Source: Streptomyces sp. RPA4-2 (GTDB lineage: Bacteria; Actinomycetota; Actinomycetes; Streptomycetales; Streptomycetaceae). Taken from it: 64,000 bases of DNA. The translations under genes were made by a program, and so were the position numbers. The stretch lies in the NCBI RefSeq assembly GCF_012273515.2, contig NZ_CP050975.2, positions 4,216,001 to 4,280,000 of the forward strand, in the 5' to 3' direction. Below, one piece after another: positions 24,936 through 33,018 of this stretch. Positions within the stretch are counted from its first letter, which is position 1, and every line of letters begins with the position of its first letter. Below the pieces are notes generated by a model. It searched no databases. It saw nothing but the letters and a program-made list of their open reading frames with translations, and was not told the origin of the DNA.

Positions 24936-27038
24936 GTGTCCACCCCGCCCGCCGACCCCCACGCCGACCACGCCGACCCCACCGACCGCGCTTACCATGG
25001 CCCGGACGCCCCGGACGACCCCCTGCTGCGCGAGCGGACCCACCTCGGAGAGTCCCGTGCGGCGCTGCGCGCGATGCGCGAGGACGTGGAGAACCTCGAC
25101 ATCCGCGACGTCACCGCGAACTGGGTCAACGCCGCGGTGCTCCAGCGCCAGATGGACGAGCGGATCAAGGCCCTGGCCGATCTCAGCCACACCCCGCTGT
25201 TCTTCGGCCGCCTCGACTATCTCCACGCGCCCGGCGCCGACAAGGCGGAAGGCGCGGAGGGCGAGCGCTTCTACATCGGGCGGCGGCATGTGCACGACGC
25301 CGAGGGCGACCCGATGGTCATCGACTGGCGTGCCCCGGTGTCGCAGCCGTTCTACCGGGCCTCGAAGAAGGACCCGATGGACGTCGGGCTGCGCCGCCGC
25401 TTCGGGTACACCGGCGGCGACCTCACGGCGTACGAGGACGAGCACCTCTCCGACCCCTCCGAGACCGCGGCCACCAGCAAGCTGCTCCAGCGGGAGATCG
25501 AGCGGCCGCGTGTCGGCCCGATGCGCGACATCGTGGCGACCATCCAGCCCGAGCAGGACGAGATCGTCCGCAGCGGGCTGAGCGGAAGCGTGTGCGTCCA
25601 AGGGGGACCCGGCACCGGGAAGACCGCCGTCGGCCTGCACCGCGTCGCCTATCTCCTCTACGCCCACCGGGAGCGGCTGGCCCGCACCGGCACCCTCGTC
25701 ATCGGGCCGAACAAGTCGTTCCTGCACTACATCGAGCAGGTGCTGCCCGCCCTGGGCGAGCTGGAGGTCAAGCAGGCCACGGTCGACGACCTCGTCGCCC
25801 ATGTGGAGGTGCGCGGGGCCGACACGTCCACCGCCGCCGTCATCAAGGGCGACGCACGGATGGCCGAGGTGCTGCGGCGCGCGGTCCGCGCGCACGTGAC
25901 CCCGCCGGGCGAGCCGGTCGTCGTGGTGCGCGGCTCCCGGCGCTGGCGGGTACCGGCGTACGAACTGGAGGAGATCGTGAGGGAGTTGCTGGACCGCGAC
26001 ATCCGGTACGGCGCCGCCCGCGAGGCCCTTCCGCAACGGATCGCGCACGCCGTGCTGGTGCAGATGGAGCGGGCCGGGGAGGCGCCGGACGACCGGGTGC
26101 AGGACGCCGTCGCCCGTGACAGCGCGGTGAAGGCGGCGGTCAAGGCGATCTGGCCGCCCGTCGACCCGGCCCGGCTGGTCCTGCGGCTGCTCACCGACGC
26201 GGACTTCCTCGCCGTCCACGCCGAGGGGGTCCTCGACGAGGACGAGCGGAAGGAGATCCTCTGGGCGAAGCCGGCCCGGTCCGTGAAGACCGCCAAGTGG
26301 TCCCCCGCGGACACGGTGCTGATCGACGAGGCGACCGACCTCGTCCAGCGCACGCACTCCCTCGGACACGTGGTGCTCGACGAGGCGCAGGACCTCTCCC
26401 CGATGCAGTACCGCGCCGTGGGCCGCCGCTGTACGACGGGGTCGGCGACCGTGCTGGGCGACCTCGCGCAGGGCACCACCCCTTGGGCGACCCGGAGCTG
26501 GGGCGAGGCGCTCGCCCACCTCGGCAAGGAGGAGGCCGTCGTCGAGGAGCTGACGGCGGGCTTCCGCGTCCCCACCGACGTCATCACCTACGCCTCCCGG
26601 CTGCTGCCGCACATCGCGCCGGGGCTGACCCCGGTGGCGTCGGTCCGCGAGAACCCGGGCTTCTTCGACCTGCGGGCCACCGTGACGGATCCCGAAGTGG
26701 TCGAGGCCTGCCGGGAGTTGCTGGGTCAGGAGGGCTCGGTCGGGCTCATCGCCGCCGACGCCCGCGTGCCGGTGCTCGCCGAGGCGCTGGCCGCCGCCGG
26801 TCTGACGTATCTCGGTCCGGGCGAGGAGACGACCCCGGACACCCGGCTGACGCTCGTCCCCGCCTCCCTGGCCAAGGGCCTGGAGTACGACTACGTGGTC
26901 CTGGACGAGCCGCGGGCCGTGGTCGACGGCGAACCGGACGAGCGGACGGGGCTGCGCCGTCTGTACGTGGCGCTGACCCGCGCGGTCTCGGGGCTGATCG
27001 TGACCCACGCGGCGCCGCTGCCGCCCCAGCTGGGTTAG
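24936..27038 (+). CDS. HelD-family RNA polymerase-associated ATPase
   Basis: This 700-residue UvrD-like superfamily 1 ATPase is of the HelD family, which removes RNA polymerase from stalled or nucleic-acid-bound states. A helical N-terminal arm is followed by FYIGRRHVHDAEGDPMVIDW, then Walker A GGPGTGKT at 223-230. Walker B is VVLDEAQDLS near 480, and a C-terminal LYVALTRAVSGLIVTH motif VI is typical of UvrD-like enzymes. The GTG start follows GGAGG by seven bases. The sequence differs from HelR rifamycin-resistance proteins, and no rifamycin-associated element is present upstream. The nearby XPB pair is a possible functional neighbour. Confidence 0.88.
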   Translation: MSTPPADPHADHADPTDRAYHGPDAPDDPLLRERTHLGESRAALRAMREDVENLDIRDVTANWVNAAVLQRQMDERIKALADLSHTPLFFGRLDYLHAPGADKAEGAEGERFYIGRRHVHDAEGDPMVIDWRAPVSQPFYRASKKDPMDVGLRRRFGYTGGDLTAYEDEHLSDPSETAATSKLLQREIERPRVGPMRDIVATIQPEQDEIVRSGLSGSVCVQGGPGTGKTAVGLHRVAYLLYAHRERLARTGTLVIGPNKSFLHYIEQVLPALGELEVKQATVDDLVAHVEVRGADTSTAAVIKGDARMAEVLRRAVRAHVTPPGEPVVVVRGSRRWRVPAYELEEIVRELLDRDIRYGAAREALPQRIAHAVLVQMERAGEAPDDRVQDAVARDSAVKAAVKAIWPPVDPARLVLRLLTDADFLAVHAEGVLDEDERKEILWAKPARSVKTAKWSPADTVLIDEATDLVQRTHSLGHVVLDEAQDLSPMQYRAVGRRCTTGSATVLGDLAQGTTPWATRSWGEALAHLGKEEAVVEELTAGFRVPTDVITYASRLLPHIAPGLTPVASVRENPGFFDLRATVTDPEVVEACRELLGQEGSVGLIAADARVPVLAEALAAAGLTYLGPGEETTPDTRLTLVPASLAKGLEYDYVVLDEPRAVVDGEPDERTGLRRLYVALTRAVSGLIVTHAAPLPPQLG

Positions 27039-27188
27039 ACCGGGGGCCTCGGGAACGGCAGACTCGGGAACGGCGGGGGCAGGTGTCCGGGGAGCCGTCG
27101 TCCCCGCCCGCGGCCCGGCCCGGGACCGGTCGCGCAGGCGGGCGCCGCGGGCCCCGGCGCGTCCGACGCCGGCCCGGAGAACCGGCCG

Positions 27189-27884
27189 CTACGCGTCCAG
27201 CGCCGCCCGCCACTGCCGTACCGCGTCCGCCGACACCGGCCCGGCCCAGCCACCGGGCCGGGCCGCGCCACCGATGTGGAAGGCGTCGACGCCCGCGGCG
27301 CGCAGCCGGGGCACATGGTCGAGGCGCAGGCCGCCGCCCACCATCACGCGCGGCTCGTAGCCGGGCTCGCCGCCACGGGCGGTCTCGACGAGGAGGGTGG
27401 GGAACCCGTCGTCCACGCCGTCCGGTGAACCCGCCGTCAGATAGGCGTCCAGGCCCGGCAGTTCGGCGAGCTGCTTGCGCAGCGAGTCGCGGTCGGCGGC
27501 CCGGTCGATGGCGCGGTGGAAGGTCCAGGGGCAGCCGTCCAGTTCGCCGACGATCCGCTCCACGGCGGACAGGTCGGGGCCGCCGTGCTCGTCGAGGAAC
27601 CCGAGGACGAACTCGTCGGCCCCCGCGGTCCGCATCCCGCCCGCCGCGCGGACGAGCGCGTCGACGTCCCCGGCCGCGAAGCCGTCGGCCAGTCTGAGCA
27701 TCACGCGCAGCGAGATGTCCACGGCGGCGCGGATCCCGGCGAAGGTCTCCACCGTCGGGGTGAGCCCGTCGGCGGCCATGTCGGTGACCAGCTCCAGCCG
27801 GTCCGCGCCTCCGTCCTGGGCGGCGACCGCGTCCTCCACGTCGAGGGCGATCACCTCCAGGACTGCACGCCTGCGCTCACTCAT
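27189..27884 (-). CDS. cutC: CutC-family TIM-barrel protein
   Basis: This 231-residue protein is of the CutC family, named for copper homeostasis although the molecular role remains unclear. It shows LEVIALDVEDAVAAQDGGADRLEL at the start, the central TFHRAIDRAAD motif, an LTAGSPDGVDDG loop and the C-terminal MVGGGLRLDHVP and FHIGGAARP motifs, all typical of the family barrel. Start ATG 27884 follows AGAGGTCCT. It is divergent from the HD phosphohydrolase gene; the 143-base gap holds a DasR-like operator. Confidence 0.92.
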   Translation of the reverse strand: MSERRRAVLEVIALDVEDAVAAQDGGADRLELVTDMAADGLTPTVETFAGIRAAVDISLRVMLRLADGFAAGDVDALVRAAGGMRTAGADEFVLGFLDEHGGPDLSAVERIVGELDGCPWTFHRAIDRAADRDSLRKQLAELPGLDAYLTAGSPDGVDDGFPTLLVETARGGEPGYEPRVMVGGGLRLDHVPRLRAAGVDAFHIGGAARPGGWAGPVSADAVRQWRAALDA

Positions 27885-27910
27885 AGGACCTCTTCCCTCG
27901 GACGGCTACT

Positions 27911-27926
27911 ACAGGTCTAGTCCAAT
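27911..27926. promoter_or_regulatory. DasR-like (dre) operator upstream of cutC
   Basis: The 16-mer acaggtctagtccaat matches the DasR-responsive element consensus at most positions. Its 12-base core is the exact reverse complement of the site at 47924-47935 before nagK. It lies 27 bases upstream of the cutC ATG, where a repressor would block transcription. Confidence 0.5.
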
Positions 27927-28027
27927 CCCCAGCGTACGCCGGGAACAGCCACCGTCGCGAGAAGATCCCCCGAGGGCGTCCCCGCCGCACCCTGTGGTCC
28001 GCCGCCCCGGCGCGGGAGAATGCGCGC

Positions 28028-28690
28028 ATGCCCGACCTCGACGCGCTGCGCGCCCGCTGGACCCATGCCCTGGAAGGGACCCGCCCGCCCGGCGGACCCG
28101 ACCCGGCCCCGTACGCGGACAACCTCCTCGCCCGCTGGCGGGAGCCGCAGCGCCGGTACCACTCCGTCGCCCACCTCACGGCGGTCCTCGACCACGTCGA
28201 TCTGCTGGAGAAGTACGCGGACGATCCGGACCTGGTGCGCCTGGCCGCCTGGTTCCACGACGCCGTCTACCATCCCGACCGCTCCGAGAACGAGGAACGC
28301 TCCGCCCGCCTCGCCGAACGCGCCCTCGCCGAACTGGGCTGCGACGCGTCGCGCACACGGGAGGTCGCCCGCCTCGTCCGACTCACCGTCACCCACGACC
28401 CCGCCCCCGACGACCGCGACGGCGCCGTCCTCTGCGACGCCGACCTCGCCGTCCTGGCCTCGCCGCCGGACGCCTACGCCGCCTACACCGCCGCCGTCCG
28501 CGAGGAGTACGCCTTCGTCCCGGACGAGGCCTTCCGCGCGGGCCGGGCGGCGGTGCTGCGCGAACTCCTGGACCTGCCACGGCTGTTCCGGACGCCGTAC
28601 GGGCAGCGGGAGTGGGAGGAGCGGGCCCGGCACAACGTCGGGGACGAGCTGGGCCGGCTGGACCCGACCGTGCCCGGGGCCGGCGCATGA
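28028..28690 (+). CDS. HD-domain metal-dependent phosphohydrolase
   Basis: This 220-residue HD-superfamily protein resembles predicted metal-dependent phosphohydrolases of unknown substrate. Metal ligands are suggested by RRYHSVAHL (near residue 43), AAWFHDAVYHP (the HD doublet near 76) and AVLCDADLAVLA (the distal Asp, near 140). The C-terminus includes RTPYGQREWEERARHN, a typical end for this subgroup. Its stop overlaps the ATG of the following exporter gene (ATGA), so the two are translationally coupled. It is divergent from cutC. Confidence 0.85.
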   Translation: MPDLDALRARWTHALEGTRPPGGPDPAPYADNLLARWREPQRRYHSVAHLTAVLDHVDLLEKYADDPDLVRLAAWFHDAVYHPDRSENEERSARLAERALAELGCDASRTREVARLVRLTVTHDPAPDDRDGAVLCDADLAVLASPPDAYAAYTAAVREEYAFVPDEAFRAGRAAVLRELLDLPRLFRTPYGQREWEERARHNVGDELGRLDPTVPGAGA

Positions 28691-29913
28691 CCGGCGCGCG
28701 CACCCGTATGCCCCTCGCCGTCCACATCCTCGCCCTCTCCGTCTTCGCCCTCGGGACCAGCGAGTTCATGCTCTCGGGGCTGCTGCCGCCGATAGCCGAC
28801 GACATGGGCGTCACCATCCCGCGGGCGGGCCTGCTGATATCGGCGTTCGCCGTCGGGATGGTCGTCGGGGCGCCGCTGCTCGCCGTGGCCACCCTGCGGC
28901 TGCCCCGCCGCACCACCCTCGTCGCGCTCATCGCCGTCTTCGGTCTGGGACAGATCGCGGGGGCGCTCGCTCCGACGTACACCGTGCTCTTCGCCTCCCG
29001 CGTGGTGAGCGCGCTGGCCTGTGCGGGCTTCTGGGCGGTGGGCGCGGCGGTGGCGATCGCGATGGTCCCGCAGACCGCCCGGGCCCGCGCCCTCTCGGTG
29101 ATGATCGGCGGGCTCTCCATCGCGAACGTCCTCGGCGTGCCGGCCGGCGCGTTCCTCGGGGAGCACCTGGGCTGGCGTTCCGCGTTCTGGGCCGTCGGCG
29201 CCGCCTCGGCGATCGCGCTGACCGGCGTCGTCACCCTGATCCCGCGCATCCCGCGGCCGGCCGAGAAACCGCGGCTGCGGCGCGAGGTGCTCATCTACCG
29301 CGATCCGCAGGTCTGGCTCGCCGTCACCGTCGTGATGCTCTCAGCGGGCGGTGTCTTCTGCGCGTTCAGCTATCTCGCGCCGCTGCTCACCGACGTCGCC
29401 GGGCTCGACGACGGCTGGGTGCCCGGCGTCCTGGCACTGTTCGGGGTCGGCGCGTTCATCGGTACGACGATCGGCGGCCGTATCGCCGACGCGCACCTGT
29501 TCGGGGTGCTCCTCACCGGTATCGCCGCCTCCGCCTCCGTCCTCGTCGCGCTCGCCCTGCTCGGGCAGTACGCGATCGCGGCCGTCGCCCTCTCCTTCCT
29601 GCTCGGTGTCTCCTGCTTCGGCACCGCCCCGGCGCTCAACGCCCGCCTGTTCAACCTCGCCGGTGCCGCCCCCACCCTGGCCGGCGCCACCGTCACGGCC
29701 GCCTTCAACCTCGGCAACGCCGGGGGCCCCTGGGTCGGCGGCGCGGTCATCGACGCGGGCCTCGGGTACGCGGGGACGGCCTGGGCGGGCGCCGCGATGA
29801 CGGTGGCCGGGATGGCCGTGGCGGCGGTCTCGCTGCGCCTGCACCGGCGCGGCGGGCCCTCCCGCCTGGTGGCGGCCGGGAACCCGAACAATCCAGTACG
29901 CACACAGGCCTAG
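28687..29913 (+). CDS. Cmx/CmrA-type MFS drug exporter
   Basis: This 408-residue 12-helix major facilitator resembles Cmx/CmrA chloramphenicol efflux proteins. Family motifs are VFALGTSEFMLSGLLPPIA in helix 1, the motif A-like loop LRLPRRT, and motif C-like GVPAGAFLGEHLGWRSAFW near 145. A C-terminal GLGYAGTAWAG helix region is present. ATG 28687 overlaps the preceding HD gene stop. Related Streptomyces proteins confer chloramphenicol resistance in some cases; true substrate here is inference. Confidence 0.85.
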   Translation: MTGARTRMPLAVHILALSVFALGTSEFMLSGLLPPIADDMGVTIPRAGLLISAFAVGMVVGAPLLAVATLRLPRRTTLVALIAVFGLGQIAGALAPTYTVLFASRVVSALACAGFWAVGAAVAIAMVPQTARARALSVMIGGLSIANVLGVPAGAFLGEHLGWRSAFWAVGAASAIALTGVVTLIPRIPRPAEKPRLRREVLIYRDPQVWLAVTVVMLSAGGVFCAFSYLAPLLTDVAGLDDGWVPGVLALFGVGAFIGTTIGGRIADAHLFGVLLTGIAASASVLVALALLGQYAIAAVALSFLLGVSCFGTAPALNARLFNLAGAAPTLAGATVTAAFNLGNAGGPWVGGAVIDAGLGYAGTAWAGAAMTVAGMAVAAVSLRLHRRGGPSRLVAAGNPNNPVRTQA

Positions 29914-29932
29914 CGCACTTATCCTCACCCGC

Positions 29933-31036
29933 ATGCGAGGTATGGGTGGGGACCAGGTGCAGGAAGCCGTCGCCGGGGCCGTGGCACTGCTGCGGACGGT
30001 GACCGGACGGGACTGGGACGCGGTCCGGGCGGGCCGTCTGGAGTGGAGCTGCCGCAGGACGGCGGAGCACATCGCGTCCGACCTCATCGCGTACGCGGGC
30101 CAGTTGGCGGGCCGCGCGACCGGGGCCTACCTGCCCTTCGAGATCGTCATGGACGACGGCACCGACGCGGCGGGTGTCGTCGACGTGATCGAGGCGACCG
30201 GCGCCCTGCTGGCCGCCGCCGTCCGTACGGCACCGCGCGAGCTGCGCGCCTTCCACCCGTACCCGTTCCGCGGTGCCGGCCGCGAGGGCTTCGCCGCGAT
30301 GGGCGTCACCGAGGTGCTGGTGCACACCCACGACATCGCGCAGGGGCTGGGGGTCGCCTACGAGCCCCCGGCCGAGCTGTGCGAGGACGTCCTCGCCCGG
30401 ATCTTCCCGCAGGTGCGGCCCGGCCAGGCCCCCTGGCCCACCCTGCTGTGGGCGACCGGCCGCGGCGAACTGCCGGACCGCGCCCCGCTCACCGAGTGGC
30501 GCTGGAGCAACAACCTGGTGATCGAGGCCGAGCGGCTCACCCTGCAGGGCGTCACGCCCGCGGCCGCCGCCGATCTGCTCATGGGCGGCACGGGCGGATT
30601 CCGGTGGATCGAGGGCGGACCCTTCGAGGGCACCCGGGACGCCGCCGGGATGATCGTGAAGGGGTACGAGGCGGGCGTGCACCGCCCTGAGTGGGGCATG
30701 TTCGTGCTCGTACGGACCGCGGACGGCCTGGCCGTCGGCGGCATGGGCTTCCACGGCGTACCCGACGAGGAGGGCCGCGCCGAGGTCGGCTACGACCTCG
30801 CGGAGAACGCCCGCGGCCACGGCTACGCGACCGAGGCGCTCGGCGCCCTCGCCGCCCGGTACCTCGCCCGCGACGACGCCAAGGTCCTCTTCGCGGTCAT
30901 AGACCGGGACAACGCCGCCTCCCAACGGGTCGTCGCACGCGCCGGTTTCACCCGGGTGAGCGAGGACGCCGACCAGTACGCGTACGAACTGGCGGGCCCG
31001 CACCCGGCCCTGCGGGTCTACGCCCGCGAGGACTGA
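29933..31036 (+). CDS. Maleylpyruvate isomerase-like/GNAT fusion protein
   Basis: This 367-residue protein fuses two domains. Residues 1-220 look like the DinB/maleylpyruvate isomerase N-terminal (MDMPI_N) four-helix domain, with CRRTAEHIASDLIAYAG near 37 and a VTEVLVHTHDIAQGL motif near 125 whose His residues bind metal in this family. Residues 230-367 form a GNAT acetyltransferase with AEVGYDLAENARGHGYATEAL (acetyl-CoA loop) and a RDNAASQRVVARAGF end. It therefore probably acetylates a small thiol-linked or other amine substrate; the substrate is unknown. ATG 29933 lies 19 bases after the exporter stop. Confidence 0.8.
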   Translation: MRGMGGDQVQEAVAGAVALLRTVTGRDWDAVRAGRLEWSCRRTAEHIASDLIAYAGQLAGRATGAYLPFEIVMDDGTDAAGVVDVIEATGALLAAAVRTAPRELRAFHPYPFRGAGREGFAAMGVTEVLVHTHDIAQGLGVAYEPPAELCEDVLARIFPQVRPGQAPWPTLLWATGRGELPDRAPLTEWRWSNNLVIEAERLTLQGVTPAAAADLLMGGTGGFRWIEGGPFEGTRDAAGMIVKGYEAGVHRPEWGMFVLVRTADGLAVGGMGFHGVPDEEGRAEVGYDLAENARGHGYATEALGALAARYLARDDAKVLFAVIDRDNAASQRVVARAGFTRVSEDADQYAYELAGPHPALRVYARED

Positions 31037-31128
31037 CCCGCGCCCACGGGCGCGGCCCGTCCGCCCCCGTCGTCCGCCGCGCCCGCCGCGGCCGGCCCGC
31101 GCTCTTCCGGGCGACCGGGGCCGGCTCC

Positions 31129-31163
31129 GGTCGCCGGTCGCCGGTCGCCGGTCGCCGGTCGCC
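31129..31163. repeat. Heptanucleotide tandem repeat, five copies of ggtcgcc
   Basis: Five perfect copies lie in the gap between the convergent GNAT-fusion and DUF4031 genes. It is a second 7-bp repeat, unrelated in sequence to that at 1906. Confidence 0.9.
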
Positions 31164-31193
31164 GGGAAACGTGGCACATCCTGGACCCGGCCC

Positions 31194-31460
31194 TCACCCG
31201 CCGGCGTGCTTGCGCCGGCGCAGCCCCGCGCCGTGCAGCAGCCGCACCACCTCGCGGCTGCCGACCTCCACCGCCCCGGCGCGCACGGCGTCCGCGTAAC
31301 GGTGTGCCGGGACGTCGTAGTGGTCACGTTCGAAGGCGCGCGACGGGACGCCGAGGCCGGCCGCGAACCGGTGCAGTTCGTCGTACGACAGGTCGCTGAT
31401 CAGGTGGGACCACAGGCGGCCGTGGCCGGGCCAAGTGGGCGGATCGATGTAGACGGTCAC
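31194..31460 (-). CDS. DUF4031 protein
   Basis: This 88-residue protein matches DUF4031: VTVYIDPPTWPGHGRLWSHL at the start, DLSYDELHRFA in the middle, and FERDHYDVPAHRYADAV near residue 50. The many conserved His/Asp/Trp suggest an enzyme or nucleic-acid-related role, but none is known. GTG 31460 overlaps the stop of the preceding gene (GTGA), so translation is coupled to it. The C-terminus is basic (RRRKHAGG). Confidence 0.85.
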   Translation of the reverse strand: MTVYIDPPTWPGHGRLWSHLISDLSYDELHRFAAGLGVPSRAFERDHYDVPAHRYADAVRAGAVEVGSREVVRLLHGAGLRRRKHAGG

Positions 31461-31852
31461 GAGGACGGGGTGTCGCCGGTGGCCGATCCGAGGGTGCCCA
31501 CCGACGCGACCTTCACCCCGGCCTTGTGGCACACCCAGTGCGGGTCGGGGCCCAACTCGGGCTCCACGTCGAGCGCGTGCGGGTCCCCGGAGCCGCAGAC
31601 CGGGCACAGCGGCCACCGCCCGTACCGCTCCAGGAGCGCGTCCTGCACGTCCTGGGCGACCAGTCCGGCGACATAGCCGAGACCCTCCGGCCACTGCTCG
31701 ACCCACCAGCGGCGCTGCACCACCGAGTCCTCGACGAGCGAGACGACGTCCGCCTCGGCCACCTCCCCGGCGACCAGGTCGGCCAGGACGAGGGCACGAG
31801 CCGCGTGCAACGCCTGCTCCAAGGGGCTGATGGGATCACTGTGGGGGGGCAT
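31457..31852 (-). CDS. Hypothetical protein with CPVCG motif
   Basis: This 131-residue hypothetical protein has a helical N-terminal half (ALHAARALVLADLVAGEV, SLVEDSVVQRRWWVEQW) and a CPVCGSGDPHALDV motif near residue 83 with a later WVCHKAG cysteine, which could bind one zinc. The ATG at 31852 has no ribosome site; a CACAAT hexamer six bases upstream is compatible with a leaderless transcript. It overlaps the DUF4031 gene downstream by four bases and is divergent, by 55 bases, from the RpiR-type regulator. Confidence 0.7.
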   Translation of the reverse strand: MPPHSDPISPLEQALHAARALVLADLVAGEVAEADVVSLVEDSVVQRRWWVEQWPEGLGYVAGLVAQDVQDALLERYGRWPLCPVCGSGDPHALDVEPELGPDPHWVCHKAGVKVASVGTLGSATGDTPSS

Positions 31853-31871
31853 GCACCCATTGTGCGCACTC

Positions 31872-31901
31872 TTGACCGGATACCCCAGCAGAAAATATCT
31901 T
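31872..31901 (+). promoter_or_regulatory. Predicted promoter and operator-like site of the RpiR gene
   Basis: TTGACC and TATCTT are separated by 18 bases, and TATCTT ends six bases before the GTG at 31908, so the mRNA is probably leaderless. GAAAATATCTTTC (31891-31903) is a GAAA/TTTC inverted repeat over the -10. A second ggaaattttc lies at 31924-31933. Autoregulation is plausible. Confidence 0.45.
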
Positions 31902-31907
31902 TCAGAG

Positions 31908-32831
31908 GTGACTCAAGAAGTGAAGGAAATTTTCGCCGGTGAGGCGCCGCCCGCACCGGCCGCCCTCGCGGCCAAGGTGCGGACGCTGGCTCCGTCGATG
32001 ACCCGTTCCATGCAGCGGGTCGCCGAGGCCGTCGCCGCGGACCCGGCCGGCTGCGCGTCCCTCACGGTCACCGGCCTGGCCGAGCTCACCGGCACCAGCG
32101 AGGCGACGGTCGTGCGCACCTCCCGCCTGCTGGGCTACCCCGGCTACCGCGATCTGCGCCTCGCGCTCGCGGGCCTCGCCGCCCAGCAGCAGTCGGGCCG
32201 CGCCCCCGCGGTCACCGCCGACATAGCGGTCGACGACCCGATCGCCGACGTCGTCGCCAAGCTCGCCTACGACGAGCAGCAGACCCTCGCCGACACCGCG
32301 GCCGGGCTCGACACGGTCCAGCTCGGCGCCGCCGTCACCGCGCTCGCCGCCGCCCGCCGCGTCGACATCTACGGGGTCGGCGCGTCCGGTCTCGTCGCCC
32401 AGGACCTCGCCCAGAAGCTCCTGCGCATCGGGCTGATAGCCCACCCGCACAGCGACCCGCACCTCGCCGTCACCAACGCGGTGCAGCTGCGCGCCAAGGA
32501 CGTGGCCATCGCGATCACCCACTCCGGCTCCACCGGCGACGTCATCGAGCCGCTCCGGGTCGCCTTCGAGCGCGGGGCGACCACGATCGCGATCACCGGC
32601 CGCCCGGACGGGCCCGTGACGCAGTACGCGGACCACATCCTCACCACCTCCACGGCCCGCGAGAGCGAACTGCGCCCGGCGGCGATGTCCTCGCGCACCA
32701 GCCAGCTGCTGGTGGTCGACTGCCTGTTCGTGGGGGTCGCGCAGCGGACGTACGAGACGGCGGCGCCCGCGCTGGCCGCGTCCTACGAGGCGCTGGCCCA
32801 CCGGCACACCCCCAGGAGGCGTGCGCGGTAG
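31908..32831 (+). CDS. MurR/RpiR-family sugar-phosphate regulator
   Basis: This 307-residue regulator has an N-terminal RpiR helix-turn-helix domain (about 25-100, with ASLTVTGLAELTGTSEATVVR as the recognition region) and a C-terminal SIS sugar-phosphate-binding domain (about 140-280, with IYGVGASGLVAQDLAQKL and IAITHSGSTGDVIEPL). Such proteins sense phosphosugars; the MurNAc-6-phosphate etherase gene follows 187 bases later in the same direction, so MurNAc-6-phosphate or GlcNAc-6-phosphate is the likely ligand. GTG 31908 fits a leaderless transcript; GTG 31920 is an alternative start. Confidence 0.88.
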   Translation: MTQEVKEIFAGEAPPAPAALAAKVRTLAPSMTRSMQRVAEAVAADPAGCASLTVTGLAELTGTSEATVVRTSRLLGYPGYRDLRLALAGLAAQQQSGRAPAVTADIAVDDPIADVVAKLAYDEQQTLADTAAGLDTVQLGAAVTALAAARRVDIYGVGASGLVAQDLAQKLLRIGLIAHPHSDPHLAVTNAVQLRAKDVAIAITHSGSTGDVIEPLRVAFERGATTIAITGRPDGPVTQYADHILTTSTARESELRPAAMSSRTSQLLVVDCLFVGVAQRTYETAAPALAASYEALAHRHTPRRRAR

Positions 32832-33018
32832 CGCGCCGCCGCAGAGGCCGGGAGAGGCCGGAGGCCGGAGGCCGTACCAGGACCCTGGACTGTCACGCCC
32901 GTCATGCCCCTCATGCCCGTCACGCCCGTCACGCCCACGCGACCGAGCCGCACCCGTCACACCCCAGCGCCCCGAAGGGCACACCCTTGTCACCCCGCAC
33001 CGGAAAGAGCCGCTCCAC

